Below are positions 24,365 to 37,063 of a stretch of 64,000 bases of DNA, piece by piece (position 1 is the first letter of the stretch; each line of letters opens with the position of its first letter). The notes beneath the pieces are model-generated. The model had not been told where the DNA came from. It ran no database searches and saw only the letters and a list, made by a program, of their open reading frames with translations. Location of the stretch: positions 77,874,713 to 77,938,712 of the forward strand of contig NC_092628.1 of the NCBI RefSeq assembly GCF_039555335.1, in the 5' to 3' direction. The stretch comes from Amphiura filiformis (lineage: Eukaryota > Echinodermata > Ophiuroidea > Amphilepidida > Amphiuridae). Position numbers and translations under genes: made by a program.

Positions 24365-24450
24365 GACCACCATTGGGACTCGAACCATGCACATCAGTCA
24401 ATAGCCAAAAGGTTAACAGTCTGAGGACTAATCCGCTACGCCACGCTGCC
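24365..24450 (-). ncRNA. tRNA-like Pol III unit, U1 minus copy
   Basis: A-box TGGCGTAGCGG, B-box GGTTCGAGTCC, then TCTATATTTTTT. The anticodon-arm-like stretch reads CTGTTAACC, as in tRNA-Asn(GTT), but the acceptor ends (GGCAGCG / GGTGGTC) do not pair, so this is not a canonical tRNA. Confidence 0.6.
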
Positions 24451-24755
24451 ATTTCGAATCGAAATAAATATATTGTGTTTTTTTCAATAGTCAAAATCGG
24501 TAAAGTGTTAAAAATTTATATATAGAAATCAATGTTTCATTTTTTGCATAAAACATTTTTAATTGGTATAGCAAATGTAAACGAACGTGACGCTTCATTA
24601 GATGCGGCCTCAAAAACATAAAATGTCGATTTTGGACCATTTTGTCATTATGGTAAACTGATACATGTAACCATTTCAAGCATAAAGTTTACACTTTCCC
24701 TTATGATACCTGACTACTATAAAAGAACACAACTTGTTACTTTCGATTGCGAAAT

Positions 24756-24837
24756 GGCAGCGTGGCGTAGCGGATTAGTCCTCAGACGGATAACCTTTTG
24801 ACTATTGACCGATGTGGTTCGAGTCCCATTGGTGGTC
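24756..24837 (+). ncRNA. tRNA-like Pol III unit, U1 plus copy 1
   Basis: Same A- and B-boxes. This 82-nt form has GACGGATAACC in the middle, lacks the 4-5 nt before the B-box found in the longer form, and is followed by seven T. Confidence 0.6.
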
Positions 24838-25166
24838 TTTTTTTAAAAGTATATTCAATTGTTGTTTTCTTTTTTCTTCTCTTGTTTTTTTTTCTCATCG
24901 CAAAAGCGTATTTTAATATAAATAATATTCAGAAATGAGTTGTTTATGCGTATTTATTTCAATTGAAATTGGTAAACGTAACTGTTAACAAATTTCATAT
25001 ATGAAACGAATGTTTCATTCCTTTTGCAATAAAACATTTTCAATTGGTATAGCAAATGTAAACGAACGTGACGCTTCGTGAGATGCGGCCTAAAAACATA
25101 AAATGTCGATTTTGAACCATTTTGTCATTATGGTAAACTGATACATTTTGCTGTTTCTACTATAGG

Positions 25167-25362
25167 GTGCTTGCATGGAAGATCATAAAGTTCAAACCAT
25201 CCTAAAGACACGCGCCAGAGGACATGCAAATGCACGGAGTACAATACCAATCACCTGTTTAACTGGTTTTGATCAAAGTAATTCTTTGTACTCCATGCAT
25301 TTGCATATCTTATGGAGCGTGTCTGGAGGATGATTTGAACTCATGACCTTTCGTGCAAGCAC
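25167..25362. repeat. 196-bp hairpin in U1
   Basis: Arms start GTGCTTGCATGGAAGATCAT and end ATGACCTTTCGTGCAAGCAC; pairing continues through CATGCAAATGCACGGAGTAC / GTACTCCATGCATTTGCAT. Each arm carries an octamer (ATGCAAAT). The same 196-bp length occurs in the other four units (28082, 31320, 34591, 37924), and the sequence appears unchanged by eye. The right arm read on the minus strand has a weak B-box-like GAGTTCAAATC. Confidence 0.75.
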
Positions 25363-25434
25363 TCTTCAAGTTTACACTTTCCCCGATACCTGACTACTAT
25401 AAAAGAACAAAACTTGTTACTTCGATTGCGAAAT

Positions 25435-25521
25435 GGCAGCGTGGCGTAGCGGATTAGTCCTCAGACTGATAACCTTTTGACTATTGACCGATGTGAATGG
25501 TTCGAGTCCCAGTGGGTGGTC
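25435..25521 (+). ncRNA. tRNA-like Pol III unit, U1 plus copy 2
   Basis: The 87-nt form: CTGATAACC in the anticodon-arm position, AAT before GGTTCGAGTCC, and TTTTG after the end. Confidence 0.6.
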
Positions 25522-26231
25522 TTTTGTTTTCAAAAGTATATTAAATTGTGGTTTTTTTTCTTGTTTTTTCTCATCGCAAAAGCGTGTTTTAATATAAATA
25601 ATATTCAGAAATGAGTTGTTTCAAATTGTTACATCATAATCTTTCTGATTCGCTCAGATATGCCTATACTCAGCATACACAAGTTTTCCAGAAAACATTT
25701 ATATATGCCTATACTCAGCAAACACAAGTTTTAGAGAAAACATTTGCATGTTGGGTTATATCATAAAGGGTACAAAATGTTTTAAGTTTTAATAACATTG
25801 AAAATATTTTGGAAACATGCTGCAAAACATTGTGATATTATAAAAAAAATGTATTTGTAGTGTTTTTGAGTTACGAGACAAAAACGAAATTTGACTACAG
25901 TAGAGGGCATAATTACGAAACTTGTGTAATTTAGCATAGGAGATATTTTCAGTGACCACTCCCTGAATAACCCAACATTTTTATCAACAATTTTATTATG
26001 ATTCAAAAGGATATTATCTACTCTCAAATCTGGTGCAATATGAAACTCATACAACATTCTGTTTTTGAGTTATGGACAAAAACGACATTTTAGAGCATTG
26101 ATTAAGAAACGTGAGTAATTTAGCATAGGGGGTGTTTCCAATGACCACTCCCTAAATAAACCAAATTCTTTATCAACAATTTTATTATGATTACAAAGCG
26201 TATAATCCACTCTCAAATCGTGTGCAATTTC

Positions 26232-26389
26232 AAGCTCATACGACATTCCGTTTTTGAGTTATGAGACAAAAACGAAATTTAGATGAAATATTTTGCATTC
26301 GGTAGAGACATGTCTCTACCGAATGCAAAATATTTCATCTAAATTTCGTTTTTGTCTCATAACTCAAAAACGGAATGTCGTATGAGCTT
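26232..26389. repeat. 158-bp perfect palindrome at the U1/U2 junction
   Basis: The centre is GTAGAGACA|TGTCTCTAC between 26310 and 26311. The two 79-bp halves are exact reverse complements by eye out to GAGCTT. The spacer expected here is missing. Elsewhere units start CTCTACATATTGC, but U2 starts CTCTACCGAATGC, the exact inverse of the U1 end. Confidence 0.8.
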
Positions 26390-27281
26390 CAAATTTCACA
26401 CGATTTGAGAGTGGATTATATACTTTGCAATCATAATAACATTGTTGATAACGAGTTTGGTTTATTTATAAAGTGGTCACCGAAAACACCCCATATGCTA
26501 AATTACACACGTTTCATAATTATGGCTCTAAACTGCTCTAAAATGTCGTTTTTGTCCATAACTCAAAAACTGAATGTTGTATGAGCTTCATATTGCACAC
26601 GATTTGAGAGGGGATTATATGCTTTGCAATCATAATAAAATTGTTGATAAAGAATATGGTTTATTTAGGGAGTGGTCACTGAAACCACCTCATATGCTAA
26701 ATTACACACGTTTTATAATTATGGCTCTAAACTGCTCTAAAATGTCGTTTTTGTCCATAACTCAAAAGCAGAATGTTGTATGAGCTTCATATTGCACACG
26801 ATTAGAGAGTAGATAATATCCTTTTGAATCATAATAAAATTGTTGATAAAAATGTTGAGTTATTTAGGGAGTGGTCACTGACAACACCTCCTTTGCTAAA
26901 TGACACAAGTTTTGTAATTATGGCCCTCTTCTGTATGATACTGAGTCAATTTTCGTTTTTGTCTCATAACTCAAAAACACTACAAATGCATTTTTCGTAC
27001 AATATCGCAATGTTTTGCAGCATGTTTTCCAAAATGTTTTTTGAATGTTATTAAAACGTTTGGTACCCTTTATGATATAACCTAACGTGTAAAATTTATG
27101 TTTTCTCTAAAACTTGTGTTTGCTGAGTATAGGCACATCCGAGCGAATCAGAAAGATTATGATGTAACAATTTGAAAAAACTCATTTCTGAATATTATTT
27201 ATAACAAAATACGCTTTTGCGATGAGAAAAAAATAAAAGAAAAAAGAAACAACAATTTAATACACTTAAAAAAAAAATATA

Positions 27282-27366
27282 GACCACCATTGGGACTCGA
27301 ACCATGCACATCAGTCAATAGCCAAAAGGTTAACAGTCTGAGGACTTTCCGCTACGCCACGCTGCC
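27282..27366 (-). ncRNA. tRNA-like Pol III unit, U2 minus copy
   Basis: One base shorter than the other minus copies, with a changed D-arm region (GCGGAAAGTCC); the B-box is intact. Confidence 0.55.
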
Positions 27367-27672
27367 ATTTTGAATTGAAATAAATATATATGCGTATTTC
27401 TTTCAATTCAAAATGGTAAAGTGTTAACAAATTTCATATATGAAATCAATGTTTCATTCCTTTTGCATTAAAACATTTTTAATTGGTATAGCAAATGTAA
27501 ACGAACGTGACGCTTCATTAGATGCGGCCTCAAAAACATAAAATGTCGATTTTGGACCATTTTGTCATTATGGTAAACTGATACACTTAACCATTTCAAG
27601 TATACAAGTTTACACTTTCCTCGATACCTGACTACTATAAAAGAACACAACTTGTTACTTCGATTGCGAAAT

Positions 27673-27754
27673 GGCAGCGTGGCGTAGCGGATTAGTCCTC
27701 AGACTGATAACCTTTTGACTATTGACCGATGTGGTTCGAGTCCCATTGGTGGTC
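27673..27754 (+). ncRNA. tRNA-like Pol III unit, U2 plus copy 1
   Basis: The short (82-nt) form, but with CTGATAACC instead of CGGATAACC; followed by a T run. Confidence 0.6.
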
Positions 27755-28351
27755 TTTTTTAAAAAGTATATTCAATTGTTGTTTTTTTTTCTTCTCTTGT
27801 TTTTTTTTCTCATCGCAAAAGCGTATTTTAATATAAATAATATTCAGAAATGAGTTGTTTATGCGTATTTATTTCAATTGAAATTGGTAAACGTAACTGT
27901 TAACAAATTTCATATATGAAACGAATGTTTCATTCCTTTTGCAATAAAACATTTTCAATTGGTATAGCAAATGTAAACGAACGTGACGCTTCGTGAGATG
28001 CGGCCTAAAAACATAAAATGTCGATTTTGAACCATTTTGTCATTATGGTAAACTGATACATTTTGCTGTTTCTACTATAGGGTGCTTGCATGGAAGATCA
28101 TAAAGTTCAAACCATCCTAAAGACACGCGCCAGAGGACATGCAAATGCACGGAGTACAATACCAATCACCTGTTTAACTGGTTTTGATCAAAGTAATTCT
28201 TTGTACTCCATGCATTTGCATATCTTATGGAGCGTGTCTGGAGGATGATTTGAACTCATGACCTTTCGTGCAAGCACTCTATACAAGTTTACACTTTCCC
28301 CGATACCTGACTACTATAAAAGAACAAAACTTGTTACTTCGATTGCGAAAT

Positions 28352-28438
28352 GGCAGCGTGGCGTAGCGGATTAGTCCTCAGACTGATAACCTTTTGACTA
28401 TTGACCGATGTGAATGGTTCGAGTCCCAGTGGGTGGTC
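28352..28438 (+). ncRNA. tRNA-like Pol III unit, U2 plus copy 2
   Basis: The long (87-nt) form, matching the second plus copy of U1. Confidence 0.6.
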
Positions 28439-29232
28439 TTTTGTTTTCAAAAGTATATTAAATTGTGGTTTTTTTTTTTTTTTTTTCTCATCGCAAAAGC
28501 GTGTTTTAATATAAATAATATTCAGAAATGAGTTGTTTCAAATTGTTACATCATAATCTTTCTGATTCGCTCAGATATGCCTATACTCAGCATACACAAG
28601 TTTTCCAGAAAACATTTATATATGCCTATACTCAGCAAACACAAGTTTTAGAGAAAACATTTGCATGTTGGGTTATATCATAAAGGGTACAAAATGTTTT
28701 AAGTTTTAATAACATTGAAAATATTTTGGAAACATGCTGCAAAACATTGTGATATTTGTAAAAAAAATGTATTTGTAGTGTTTTTGAGTTACGAGACAAA
28801 AACGAAATTTGACTACAGTAGAGGGCATAATTACGAAACTTGTGTAATTTAGCATAGGAGATATTTTCAGTGACCACTCCTGAATAACCCAACATTTTAT
28901 CAACAATTTTATTATGATTCAGAAGGATATTATCTACTCTCAAATCTGGTGCAATATGAAACTCATACAACATTCTGTTTTTGAGTTATGGACAAAAACG
29001 ACATTTTAGAGCATTTTAGAGCCATGATTAAGAAACGTGAGTAATTTAGCATAGGGGTGTTTCCAATGACCACTCCTAAATAAACCAAATTCTTTATCAA
29101 CAATTTTATTATGATTACAAAGCGTATAATCCACTCTCAAATCGTGTGCAATTTCAAGCTCATACGACATTCCGTTTTTGAGTTATGAGACAAAAACGAA
29201 ATTTAGATGAAATATTTTGCATTCGGTAGAGA

Positions 29233-29504
29233 CAATCAACGAAAAAAGTCTTGGAACGCTTGCGTGTAAATAACGGAAAACTGTCACCCCTCTCCCCGTG
29301 CAATGTTGAGAAATGCCAATGTCTTCAGCGGTTCCCCAATGTGTTCCAACATTGCTTGATGGGGAGAGGGGAGGGTAAATCATTGTTGTAGATGTCATGT
29401 TTCTTCTCAAACACAGTATAGGTCATTTCCATGAACATAAGAAATTCTGCACGGAATTTCGACAGAGTGTGCCAAGCGTTCCAAGGACTTTTTTCGTTGA
29501 TTGT
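29233..29504 (+). repeat. Spacer S between U2 and U3
   Basis: Same orientation and inner hairpin as the array's left spacer; small homopolymer differences (CTCTCCCCG, GGGGAGGGT). Confidence 0.8.
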
Positions 29505-30471
29505 CTCTACATATTGCAAAATATTTCATCTAAATTTCGTTTTTGTCTCATAACTCAAAAACGGAATGTCGTATGAGCTTCAAATTTCACACGATTTGAG
29601 AGTGGATTATATACTTTGCAATCATAATAACATTGTTGATAAAGAATTTGGTTTATTTAGGAGTGGTCACCGAAAACACCCCATATGCTAAATTACACAC
29701 GTTTCATAATTATGGCTCTAAACTGCTCTAAAATGTCGTTTTTGTCCATAACTCAAAAACTGAATGTTGTATGAGCTTCATATTGCACACGATTTGAGAG
29801 GGGATTATATGCTTTGCAATCATAATAAAATTGTTGATAAAGAATATGGTTTATTTAGGGAGTGGTCACTGAAACCACCTCATATGCTAAATTACACACG
29901 TTTTATAATTATGGCTCTAAACTGCTCTAAAATGTCGTTTTTGTCCATAACTCAAAAGCAGAATGTTGTATGAGCTTCATATTGCACACGATTAGAGAGT
30001 AGATAATATCCTTTTGAATCATAATAAAATTGTTGATAAAAATGTTGAGTTATTTAGGAGTGGTCACTGACAACACCTCCTTTGCTAAATGACACAAGTT
30101 TTGTAATTATGGCCCTCTTCTGTATGATACTGAGTCAATTTTCGTTTTTGTCTCATAACTCAAAGACACTACAACTGCATTTTTCGTACAATATCGCAAT
30201 GTTTTGCAGCATGTTTTCCAAAATGTTTTTTGAATGTTATTAAAACGTTTGGTACCCTTTATGATATAACCTAACGTGTAAAATTTATGTTTTCTCTAAA
30301 ACTTGTGTTTGCTGAGTATAGGCACATCCGAGCGAATCAGAAAGATTATGATGTAACAATTTGAAAAAACTCATTTCTGAATATTATTTATAACAAAATA
30401 CGGCTTTGCGATGAGAAAAAAATTAAATAAAAAAGAAACAACAATTTAATACACTTAAAGAAAAAAATATA

Positions 30472-30557
30472 GACCACCATTGGGACTCGAACCATGCACA
30501 TCAGTCAATAGCCAAAAGGTTAACAGTCTGAGGACTAATCCGCTACGCCACGCTGCC
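30472..30557 (-). ncRNA. tRNA-like Pol III unit, U3 minus copy
   Basis: Full 86-nt minus form. It is preceded on its own strand by AACTTGTTACTTCGATTGCG, the leader also found before every plus copy. Confidence 0.6.
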
Positions 30558-30912
30558 ATTTCGCAATCGAAGTAACAAGTTGTGTTCTTTTATAGTAGTC
30601 ACTTTACCATTTTGAATTGAAATAAATATATATGCGTATTTCTTTCAATTCAAAATGGTAAAGTGTTAACAAATTTCATATATGAAATCAATGTTTCATT
30701 CCTTTTGCATTAAAACATTTTTAATTGGTATAGCAAATGTAAACGAACGTGACGCTTCATTAGATGCGGCCTCAAAACATAAAATGTCGATTTTGGACCA
30801 TTTTGTCATTATGGTAAACTGATACACTTAACCATTTCAAGTATACAAGTTTACACTTTCCCGATACCTGACTACTATAAAAGAACACAACTTGTTACTT
30901 CGATTGCGAAAT

Positions 30913-30994
30913 GGCAGCGTGGCGTAGCGGATTAGTCCTCAGACGGATAACCTTTTGACTATTGACCGATGTGGTTCGAGTCCCATTGGTGGTC
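30913..30994 (+). ncRNA. tRNA-like Pol III unit, U3 plus copy 1
   Basis: Short form with CGGATAACC and a T-run terminator. Confidence 0.6.
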
Positions 30995-31589
30995 TTTTTT
31001 AAAAGTATATTCAATTGTTGTTTTTTTTTTCTTCTCTTGTTTTTTTCTCATCGCAAAAGCGTATTTTAATATAAATAATATTCAGAAATGAGTTGTTTAT
31101 GCGTATTTATTTCAATTGAAATTGGTAAACGTAACTGTTAACAAATTTCATATATGAAACGAATGTTTCATTCCTTTTGCAATAAAACATTTTCAATTGG
31201 TATAGCAAATGTAAACGAACGTGACGCTTCGTGAGATGCGGCCTAAAAACATAAAATGTCGATTTTGGACCATTTTGTCATTATGGTAAACTGATACATT
31301 TTGCCGTTTCTACTATAGGGTGCTTGCATGGAAGATCATAAAGTTCAAACCATCCTAAAGACACGCGCCAGAGGACATGCAAATGCACGGAGTACAATAC
31401 CAATCACCTGTTTAACTGGTTTTGATCAAAGTAATTCTTTGTACTCCATGCATTTGCATATCTTATGGAGCGTGTCTGGAGGATGATTTGAACTCATGAC
31501 CTTTCGTGCAAGCACTCTTTACAAGTTTACACTTTCCCCGATACCTGACTACTATAAAAGAACAAAACTTGTTACTTCGATTGCGAAAT

Positions 31590-31676
31590 GGCAGCGTGGC
31601 GTAGCGGATTAGTCCTCAGACTGATAACCTTTTGACTATTGACCGATGTGAATGGTTCGAGTCCCAGTGGGTGGTC
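31590..31676 (+). ncRNA. tRNA-like Pol III unit, U3 plus copy 2
   Basis: Long form, with the same ends as the second plus copy of U1. Confidence 0.6.
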
Positions 31677-32472
31677 TTTTGTTTTCAAAAGTATATTAAA
31701 TTGTGGTTTTTTTCTTGTTTTTCTCATCGCAAAAGCGTGTTTTAATATAAATAATATTCAGAAATGAGTTGTTTCAAATTGTTACATCATAATCTTTCTG
31801 ATTCGCTCAGATATGCCTATACTCAGCATACACAAGTTTTCCAGAAAACATTTATATATGCCTATACTCAGCAAACACAAGTTTTAGAGAAAACATTTGC
31901 ATGTTGGGTTATATCATAAAGGGTACAAAATGTTTTAAGTTTTAATAACATTGAAAATATTTTGGAAACATGCTGCAAAACATTGTGATATTTGTAAAAA
32001 AAATGTATTTGTAGTGTTTTTGAGTTACGAGACAAAAACGAAATTTGACTACAGTAGAGGGCATAATTACGAAACTTGTGTAATTTAGCATAGGAGATAT
32101 TTTCAGTGACCACTCCCTGAATAACCCAACATTTTTATCAACAATTTTATTATGATTCAAAAGGATATTATCTACTCTCAAATCTGGTGCAATATGAAAC
32201 TCATACAACATTCTGTTTTTGAGTTATGGACAAAAACGACATTTTAGAGCATTTTAGAGCCATGATTAAGAAACGTGAGTAATTTAGCATAGGGGGTGTT
32301 TCCAATGACCACTCCCTAAATAAACCAAATTCTTTATCAACAATTTTATTATGATTACAAAGCGTATAATCCACTCTCAAATCGTGTGCAATTTCAAGCT
32401 TATACGACATTCCGTTTTTGAGTTATGAGACAAAAACGAAATTTAGATGAAATATTTTGCATTCGGTAGAGA

Positions 32473-32745
32473 CAATCAACGAAAAAAGTCTTGGAACGCT
32501 TGCGTGTAAATAACGGAAAACTGTCACCCCTCTCCCCGTGCAATGTTGAGAAATGCCAATGTCTTCAGCGGTTCCCCAATGTGTTCCAACATTGCTTGAT
32601 GGGGAGAGGGGAAGGGTAGATCATTGTTGTAGATGTCATGTTTCTTCTCAAACACAGTATAGGTCATTTCCATGAACATAAGAAATTCTGCACGGAATTT
32701 CGACAGAGTGTGCCAAGCGTTCCAAGGACTTTTTTCGTTGATTGT
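32473..32745 (+). repeat. Spacer S between U3 and U4
   Basis: Same orientation as other spacers; one G replaces A in GGGTAGATCATTG. Confidence 0.8.
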
Positions 32746-33712
32746 CTCTACATATTGCAAAATATTTCATCTAAATTTCGTTTTTGTCTCATAACTCAAA
32801 AACGGAATGTCGTATGAGCTTCAAATTTCACACGATTTGAGAGTGGATTATATACTTTGCAATCATAATAACATTGTTGATAAAGAATTTGGTTTATTTA
32901 GGGAGTGGTCACCGAAAACACCCCATATGCTAAATTACACACGTTTCATAATTATGGCTCTAAACTGCTCTAAAATGTCGTTTTTGTCCATAACTCAAAA
33001 ACTGAATGTTGTATGAGCTTCATATTGCACACGATTTGAGAGGGGATTATATGCTTTGCAATCATAATAAAATTGTTGATAAAGAATATGGTTTATTTAG
33101 GAGTGGTCACTGAAACCACCTCATATGCTAAATTACACACGTTTTATAATTATGGCTCTAAACTGCTCTAAAATGTCGTTTTTGTCCATAACTCAAAAGC
33201 AGAATGTTGTATGAGCTTCATATTGCACACGATTAGAGAGTAGATAATATCCTTTTGAATCATAATAAAATTGTTGATAAAAATGTTGAGTTATTTAGGA
33301 GTGGTCACTGACAACACCTCCTTTGCTAAATGACACAAGTTTTGTAATTATGGCCCTCTTCTGTATGATACTGAGTCAATTTTCGTTTTTGTCTCATAAC
33401 TCAAAAACACTACAAATGCATTTTTCGTACAATATCGCAATGTTTTGCAGCATGTTTTCCAAAATCTTTCTTTGAATGTTATTAAAACGTTTGGTACCCT
33501 TTTATGATATAACCTAACGTGTAAAATTTATGTTTTCTCTAAAACTTGTGTTTGCTGAGTATAGGCACATCCGAGCGAATCAGAAAGATTATGATGTAAC
33601 AATTTGAAACAACTCATTTCTGAATATTATTTATAACAAAATACGGCTTTGCGATGAGAAAAAAAGAAAGAAAAAAGAAACAACAATTTAATACACTTAA
33701 AGAAAAAATATA

Positions 33713-33798
33713 GACCACCATTGGGACTCGAACCATGCACATCAGTCAATAGCCAAAAGGTTAACAGTCTGAGGACTAATCCGCTACGCCACGCTGCC
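33713..33798 (-). ncRNA. tRNA-like Pol III unit, U4 minus copy
   Basis: Full 86-nt minus form; its leader is shortened relative to U3. Confidence 0.6.
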
Positions 33799-34184
33799 AT
33801 TTCGCAATCAAGTTGAAGTGTTTTATAGTAGTCAAAGGAATGACACCTTTATATAGAAATTTTAACACTTTTCACCATTTTGAATTGAAATAAATATATA
33901 TGCGTATTTCTTTCAATTCAAAATGGTAAAGTGTTAACAAATTTCATATATGAAATCAATGTTTCATTCCTTTTGCATTAAAACATTTTAATTGGTATAG
34001 CAAATGTAAACGAACGTGACGCTTTTACATTAGATGCGGCCTCAAAAACATAAAATGTCGATTTTGGACCATTTTGTCATTATGGTAAACTGATACACTT
34101 AACCATTTCAAGTATACAAGTTTACACTTTCCCCGATACCTGACTACTATAAAAGAACACAACTTGTTACTTCGATTGCGAAAT

Positions 34185-34266
34185 GGCAGCGTGGCGTAGC
34201 GGATTAGTCCTCAGACGGATAACCTTTTGACTATTGACCGATGTGGTTCGAGTCCCATTGGTGGTC
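34185..34266 (+). ncRNA. tRNA-like Pol III unit, U4 plus copy 1
   Basis: Short form with CGGATAACC and six T after the end. Confidence 0.6.
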
Positions 34267-34858
34267 TTTTTTAAAAGTATATTCAATTGTTGTTTTTTTT
34301 TTCTTCTTTTTTTTTTTCTCATCGCAAAAGCGTATTTTAATATAAATAATATTCAGAAATGAGTTGTTTATGCGTATTTATTTCAATTGAAATTGGTAAA
34401 CGTAACTGTTAACAAATTTCATATATGAAACGAATGTTTCATTCCTTTTGCAATAAAACATTTTCAATTGGTATAGCAAATGTAAACGAACGTGACGCTT
34501 CGTGAGATGCGGCCTAAAAACATAAAATGTCGATTTTGAACCATTTTGTCATTATGGTAAACTGATACATTTTGCTGTTTCTACTATAGGGTGCTTGCAT
34601 GGAAGATCATAAAGTTCAAACCATCCTAAAGACACGCGCCAGAGGACATGCAAATGCACGGAGTACAATACCAATCACCTGTTTAACTGGTTTTGATCAA
34701 AGTAATTCTTTGTACTCCATGCATTTGCATATCTTATGGAGCGTGTCTGGAGGATGATTTGAACTCATGACCTTTCGTGCAAGCACTCTTCAAGTTTACA
34801 CTTTCCCCGATACCTGACTACTATAAAAGAACAAAACTTGTTACTTCGATTGCGAAAT

Positions 34859-34945
34859 GGCAGCGTGGCGTAGCGGATTAGTCCTCAGACTGATAACCTT
34901 TTGACTATTGACCGATGTGAATGGTTCGAGTCCCAGTGGGTGGTC
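34859..34945 (+). ncRNA. tRNA-like Pol III unit, U4 plus copy 2
   Basis: Long form with CTGATAACC. Confidence 0.6.
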
Positions 34946-35740
34946 TTTTGTTTTCAAAAGTATATTAAATTGTGGTTTTTTTTCTTGTTTTTTCTCATCG
35001 CAAAAGCGTGTTTTAATATAAATAATATTCAGAAATGAGTTGTTTCAAATTGTTACATCATAATCTTTCTGATTCGCTCAGATATGCCTATACTCAGCAT
35101 ACACAAGTTTTCCAGAAAACATTTATATATGCCTATACTCAGCAAACACAAGTTTTAGAGAAAACATTTGCATGTTGGGTTATATCATAAAGGGTACAAA
35201 ATGTTTTAAGTTTTAATAACATTGAAAATATTTTGGAAACATGCTGCAAAACATTGTGAAAAAAAAAAAAAATGTATTTGTAGTGTTTTTGAGTTACGAG
35301 ACAAAAACGAAATTTGACTACAGTAGAGGGCATAATTACGAAACTTGTGTAATTTAGCATAGGAGATATTTTCAGTGACCACTCCCTGAATAACCCAACA
35401 TTTTTATCAACAATTTTATTATGATTCAAAAGGATATTATCTACTCTCAAATCTGGTGCAATATGAAACTCATACAACATTCTGTTTTTGAGTTATGGAC
35501 AAAAACGACATTTTAGAGCATTTTAGAGCCATGATTAAGAAACGTGAGTAATTTAGCATAGGGGGTGTTTCCAATGACCACTCCCTAAATAAACCAAATT
35601 CTTTATCAACAATTTTATTATGATTACAAAGCGTATAATCCACTCTCAAATCGTGTGCAATTTCAAGCTCATACGACATTCGTTTTTGAGTTATGAGACA
35701 AAAACGAAATTTAGATGAAATATTTTGCATTCGGTAGAGA

Positions 35741-36011
35741 CAATCAACGAAAAAGTCTTGGAACGCTTGCGTGTAAATAACGGAAAACTGTCACCCCTCT
35801 CCCCGTGCAATGTTGAGAAATGCCAATGTCTTCAGCGGTTCCCCAATGTGTTCCAACATTGCTTGATGGGGAGAGGGAAGGGTAAATCATTGTTGTAGAT
35901 GTCATGTTTCTTCTCAAACACAGTATAGGTCATTTCCATGAACATAAGAAATTCTGCACGGAATTTCGACAGAGTGTGCCAAGCGTTCCAAGGACTTTTT
36001 TCGTTGATTGT
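35741..36011 (+). repeat. Spacer S between U4 and U5
   Basis: Same orientation; the A run in the left inverted end is shorter (CGAAAAAGTC). Confidence 0.8.
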
Positions 36012-36977
36012 CTCTACATATTGCAAAATATTTCATCTAAATTTCGTTTTTGTCTCATAACTCAAAAACGGAATGTCGTATGAGCTTCAAATTTCACACG
36101 ATTTGAGAGTGGATTATATACTTTGCAATCATAATAACATTGTTGATAAAGAATTTGGTTTATTTAGGAGTGGTCACCGAAAACACCCCATATGCTAAAT
36201 TACACACGTTTCATAATTATGGCTCTAAACTGCTCTAAAATGTCGTTTTTGTCCATAACTCAAAAACTGAATGTTGTATGAGCTTCATATTGCACACGAT
36301 TTGAGAGGGGATTATATGCTTTGCAATCATAATAAAATTGTTGATAAAGAATATGGTTTATTTAGGAGTGGTCACTGAAACCACCTCATATGCTAAATTA
36401 CACACGTTTTATAATTATGGCTCTAAACTGCTCTAAAATGTCGTTTTTGCCCATAACTCAAAAGCAGAATGTTGTATGAGCTTCATATTGCACACGATTA
36501 GAGAGTAGATAATATCCTTTTGAATCATAATAAAATTGTTGATAAAAATGTTGAGTTATTTAGGAGTGGTCACTGACAACACCTCCTTTGCTAAATGACA
36601 CAAGTTTTGTAATTATGGCCCTCTTCTGTATGATACTGAGTCAATTTTCGTTTTTGTCTCATAACTCAAAAACACTACAAATGCATTTTTCGTACAATAT
36701 CGCAATGTTTTGCAGCATGTTTTCCAAAATGTTTTTTGAATGTTATTAAAACGTTTGGTACCCTTTATGATATAACCTAACGTGTAAAATTTATGTTTTC
36801 TCTAAAACTTGTGTTTGCTGAGTATAGGCACATCCGAGCGAATCAGAAAGATTATGATGTAACAATTTGAAACAACTCATTTCTGAATATTATTTATAAC
36901 AAAATACGGCTTTGCGATGAGAAAAAAATTAAATAAAAAAGAAACAACAATTTAATACACTTAAAGAAAAAAATATA

Positions 36978-37063
36978 GACCACCATTGGGACTCGAACCA
37001 TGCACATCAGTCAATAGCCAAAAGGTTAACAGTCTGAGGACTAATCCGCTACGCCACGCTGCC
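36978..37063 (-). ncRNA. tRNA-like Pol III unit, U5 minus copy
   Basis: Full 86-nt minus form with the leader ACAACTTGTTACTTGATTGC on its own strand. Confidence 0.6.

Larger units (their letters stand above)
23396..26310. repeat. Palindromic unit U1
   Basis: The 5' half carries 199-bp subrepeats in plus orientation (23440-24047), a conserved block to about 24310, and a minus tRNA-like copy. The centre carries two direct copies of an AATTGGTATAGCAAATGTAA block (about 24556 and 25036) and a 196-bp hairpin. The 3' half carries two plus tRNA-like copies, each followed by CATCGCAAAAGCGT, and then the reverse complement of the subrepeats to 26299. The ends are TGCAAAATATTTCATC and GATGAAATATTTTGCA. 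The arms are imperfect, so the unit is not one exact fold-back. Confidence 0.8.
26311..29232. repeat. Palindromic unit U2
   Basis: Same internal order as U1. The 5' end is a fold-back of U1's 3' end instead of the usual unit start. In the minus tRNA-like copy the usual AGGACTAATCCGC reads AGGACTTTCCGC. Confidence 0.8.
29505..32472. repeat. Palindromic unit U3
   Basis: As U1, with an extra segment after the minus tRNA-like copy (about 30558-30610: GCAATCGAAGTAACAAGTTG ... TATAGTAGTC) that is the reverse complement of the leader of the plus copies. Confidence 0.8.
32746..35740. repeat. Palindromic unit U4
   Basis: As U1. After the minus tRNA-like copy there is unit-specific sequence at about 33815-33880. 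The poly(A)/(T) tracts differ in length from the other units. Confidence 0.8.

Noticed and set aside
23457-36000. Recurring 69-113-residue open frames in the array (MSYEL..., MLYELHIAH..., MLYEFHIAP...)
   Set aside because: They arise from the 199-bp subrepeats, whose period is not a multiple of three. They occur in both orientations because of the palindrome, and they break at single-base length differences between units. No domain is recognisable.
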